Shown: piece by piece, positions 63,501 to 64,000 of the stretch | Position numbering within the stretch: position 1 is the first letter of the stretch | How the letters are laid out: each line of letters starts with the position of its first letter | NCBI RefSeq assembly: GCF_002259485.1 | Contig: NZ_NPGA01000015.1 | Coordinates: 558,001-622,000 of the forward strand | From: Rhodococcus sp. 14-1411-2a | Lineage (GTDB): Bacteria > Actinomycetota > Actinomycetes > Mycobacteriales > Mycobacteriaceae | Length of the DNA stretch: 64,000 nucleotides | Direction of reading: 5' to 3' | Notes under the pieces: generated by a model | Told to the model about the DNA's origin: nothing | What the model saw: the letters and a program-made list of their open reading frames with translations, nothing else | Database searches by the model: none | Program-made: the position numbers and the translations under genes

Positions 63501-64000
63501 GGCCCTGCAGGGCCAGATAGCCGCCCAGGGCGATGACTCCGACGAGTCCGAGTTGCGGAATGGTGGCCAGCGACGGTGCGAACCGCGAGTTGATCTTCGC
63601 CGATCGCATGCGCTCGGCGAAGAGCGTGCGACCGAGCGTCTCGATGCGATCCACCGCACGGGCTTCCTGGCCGAAGCCCTTGACGACTCGAACGCCGGTG
63701 ACGGTTTCCTCGACGTGCTGAGCCAGATCGGCGGCGCGTTGTTGCGCCGACCAGGTGGCCGCGAAGAGAGTGGGCCGCATTCGGTAGACCACGACGCTGA
63801 CCGCAGGAACGATGAGTATCGCGACAACGGTGAGCAGCGGCGACAGATACGCCATCACTGCCAGCGCCAGTACGAACTGCAGGACGGCTCCCGCGGACAG
63901 CGGCACCATGGCCAGCAGACCCTGCACGAGTTGCAGGTCGGTGATCGATCTCGACACGACCTGGCCGGTGCGGATCTCGTCCTGCTTTCGACCGTCGAGC
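60532..64000 (-). CDS. Fused ABC exporter (two TMD-NBD halves), 5' end outside window
   Basis: Transporter in which both halves of an ABC exporter are in one chain; the visible part is about 1,156 codons and the start lies right of the window, since the frame stays open through the edge (RKQDEIRTGQVVSRSITDL). NBD1 has Walker A GHAGSGKTAL, signature [11 protein letters not shown] and Walker B ILILDDATSAVD with Asp in place of the catalytic Glu; NBD2 has Walker A GRTGAGKST, signature LSAGQRQLIAL and canonical LLLLDEATATLD. One ATP site is therefore degenerate, as in heterodimeric exporters. In M. tuberculosis the equivalent halves are two genes (Rv1273c, Rv1272c). The substrate is unknown. Confidence 0.9.
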   Translation of the reverse strand, partial: LDGRKQDEIRTGQVVSRSITDLQLVQGLLAMVPLSAGAVLQFVLALAVMAYLSPLLTVVAILIVPAVSVVVYRMRPTLFAATWSAQQRAADLAQHVEETVTGVRVVKGFGQEARAVDRIETLGRTLFAERMRSAKINSRFAPSLATIPQLGLVGVIALGGYLALQGHITIGTFLAFATYVATLSAVTRTVSSVVIMAQLSRAAVERVYEVVDTQPSDPEPAAPVALPDGPLGVRISEVTFGFEPERDVLTGLNLTISPGETVAVVGHAGSGKTALALLLPRFYRPSEGQIALTSDGTSFDIDDLDSTSLREAVSLVFDEPFLFSDTIAANIALGRPDATAEEIEHAARLAQASTFIDALPEGYDSLVGERGLTLSGGQRQRIALARALLVEPRILILDDATSAVDAETEAAIFDALRGVRTRATLVLAHRRSTLTLADRVAVLDNGRIIDTGTVDELDRRCPLFRALLAGGDGEENDDPGAEPTVDPFADTLWPDTDPESTVEPGAVSTPAPGGGGGHGTAMAGAFGSLAPTPAISRAVAALPPATEDPGTSGSQLRRPDPEFRLSRLLSPVRSLLAVVVVLLALDSLASIAFPSLVRYAVDNGVASGDSNTLWIATSIGVVLAAASWFVVCWTTVITARAGERVLFGLRVRSYAHIQRLGLDYYERELSGRIMTRMTTDVDALSSFIQTGASTAVVSVLTVVGIAAALLVTDPTLGLVALAVVPPLAVATVIFRRISSAAYSTSRERISIVNADFQENVTGLRAAQAYRREEYAASRFAERSDRYRASRMRSQTAISVFFPLITLLSDIALAVVVFVGAHQIATGTTTAGTLVAFVLYLGLLFGPIQQLSQVFDGYQQARVGVGRIGDLLRTTSSIETSADANTTALPGGRLRADIELVDVGFRYAGAHSDALSEVNLTIPAGTTVALVGRTGAGKSTVVKLLARFYDPTSGSVRVGGHDLRDYRLSDYRHRLGVVPQEAHLFTGTVASNIAYGRPDASRTDIENAARSVGALSTIAALRGGMHQPVGERGQGLSAGQRQLIALARAELVDPDLLLLDEATATLDPATERIVLAAGSAVARTRTAVVVAHRLATAARADLIVVVDGGRIVEVGRHSELRTQGGFYAQLWTAAETNRGNNSIIEGVIDNEADGYR

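Overview
The window is chromosomal DNA of a high-GC Gram-positive bacterium of the mycolic-acid group, most likely a Rhodococcus or close relative. The backbone has the same gene content and nearly the same order as the Mycobacterium tuberculosis Rv1193-Rv1273c region: fadD36, dapD/dapE, a LOG-family gene, fadD6, folP2, gpgS, a DivIVA-like gene, tag, a DUF3117 gene, glgM/glgC, an O-methyltransferase, sigE-rseA-htrA-tatB, mrp, a lytic transglycosylase, lpqY-sugA-sugB-sugC, corA, kgd and an ABC exporter. The genus is inferred from this order and from protein style; no rRNA or tRNA gene is present to confirm it. Genes are densely packed, many with 4-base ATGA or GTGA overlaps.

Bases 1-10,600 are mostly accessory. 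They hold the end of fadD36, an iron-regulated substrate-binding lipoprotein behind an IdeR-type box, a sulfur operon (OsmC, MetY-like sulfhydrylase, CoA-binding protein) preceded by a short cysteine-ended leader peptide, two successive dehydrogenase/regulator divergons (SDR with MarR, SDR with TetR), a DUF1810 protein, a type II lumazine synthase, and two decayed genes, one of which keeps an intact LexA/SOS box.

Bases 10,600-33,400 are housekeeping: lysine/diaminopimelate synthesis (dapD, dapE), two tandem LOG-family proteins, lipid activation (fadD6), the glucosylglycerate step of methylglucose lipopolysaccharide synthesis (gpgS), alpha-glucan synthesis (glgM, glgC), base repair (tag), the envelope-stress operon sigE-rseA-htrA-tatB, mrp, and a leftward MgtE-like/DUF1003/transglycosylase group.

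Bases 33,400-52,300 hold transport and envelope functions: the trehalose importer lpqY-sugABC, an MFS exporter, a ParB-like protein with a phosphoesterase, a secreted lipase homologue without its nucleophile, CorA, a PHP-domain protein with MarC, malic enzyme, and a complete osmoprotectant ABC importer with a divergent paralogous binding protein. Bases 52,200-56,300 are a Baeyer-Villiger-type cassette (flavin monooxygenase, SDR, esterase) with a divergent TetR regulator. The window ends with kgd and most of a fused ABC exporter that runs off the right edge.

The least expected structure is in the tail-to-tail gene junctions. All six that leave more than about 60 bases between genes contain a long inverted repeat. 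Two of these palindromes occur twice as fixed-length elements (48 bp and 51 bp) whose copies differ partly by paired changes that keep the stem, and a third family forms a tandem pair beside kgd. These look like dispersed hairpin elements tied to convergent gene ends.
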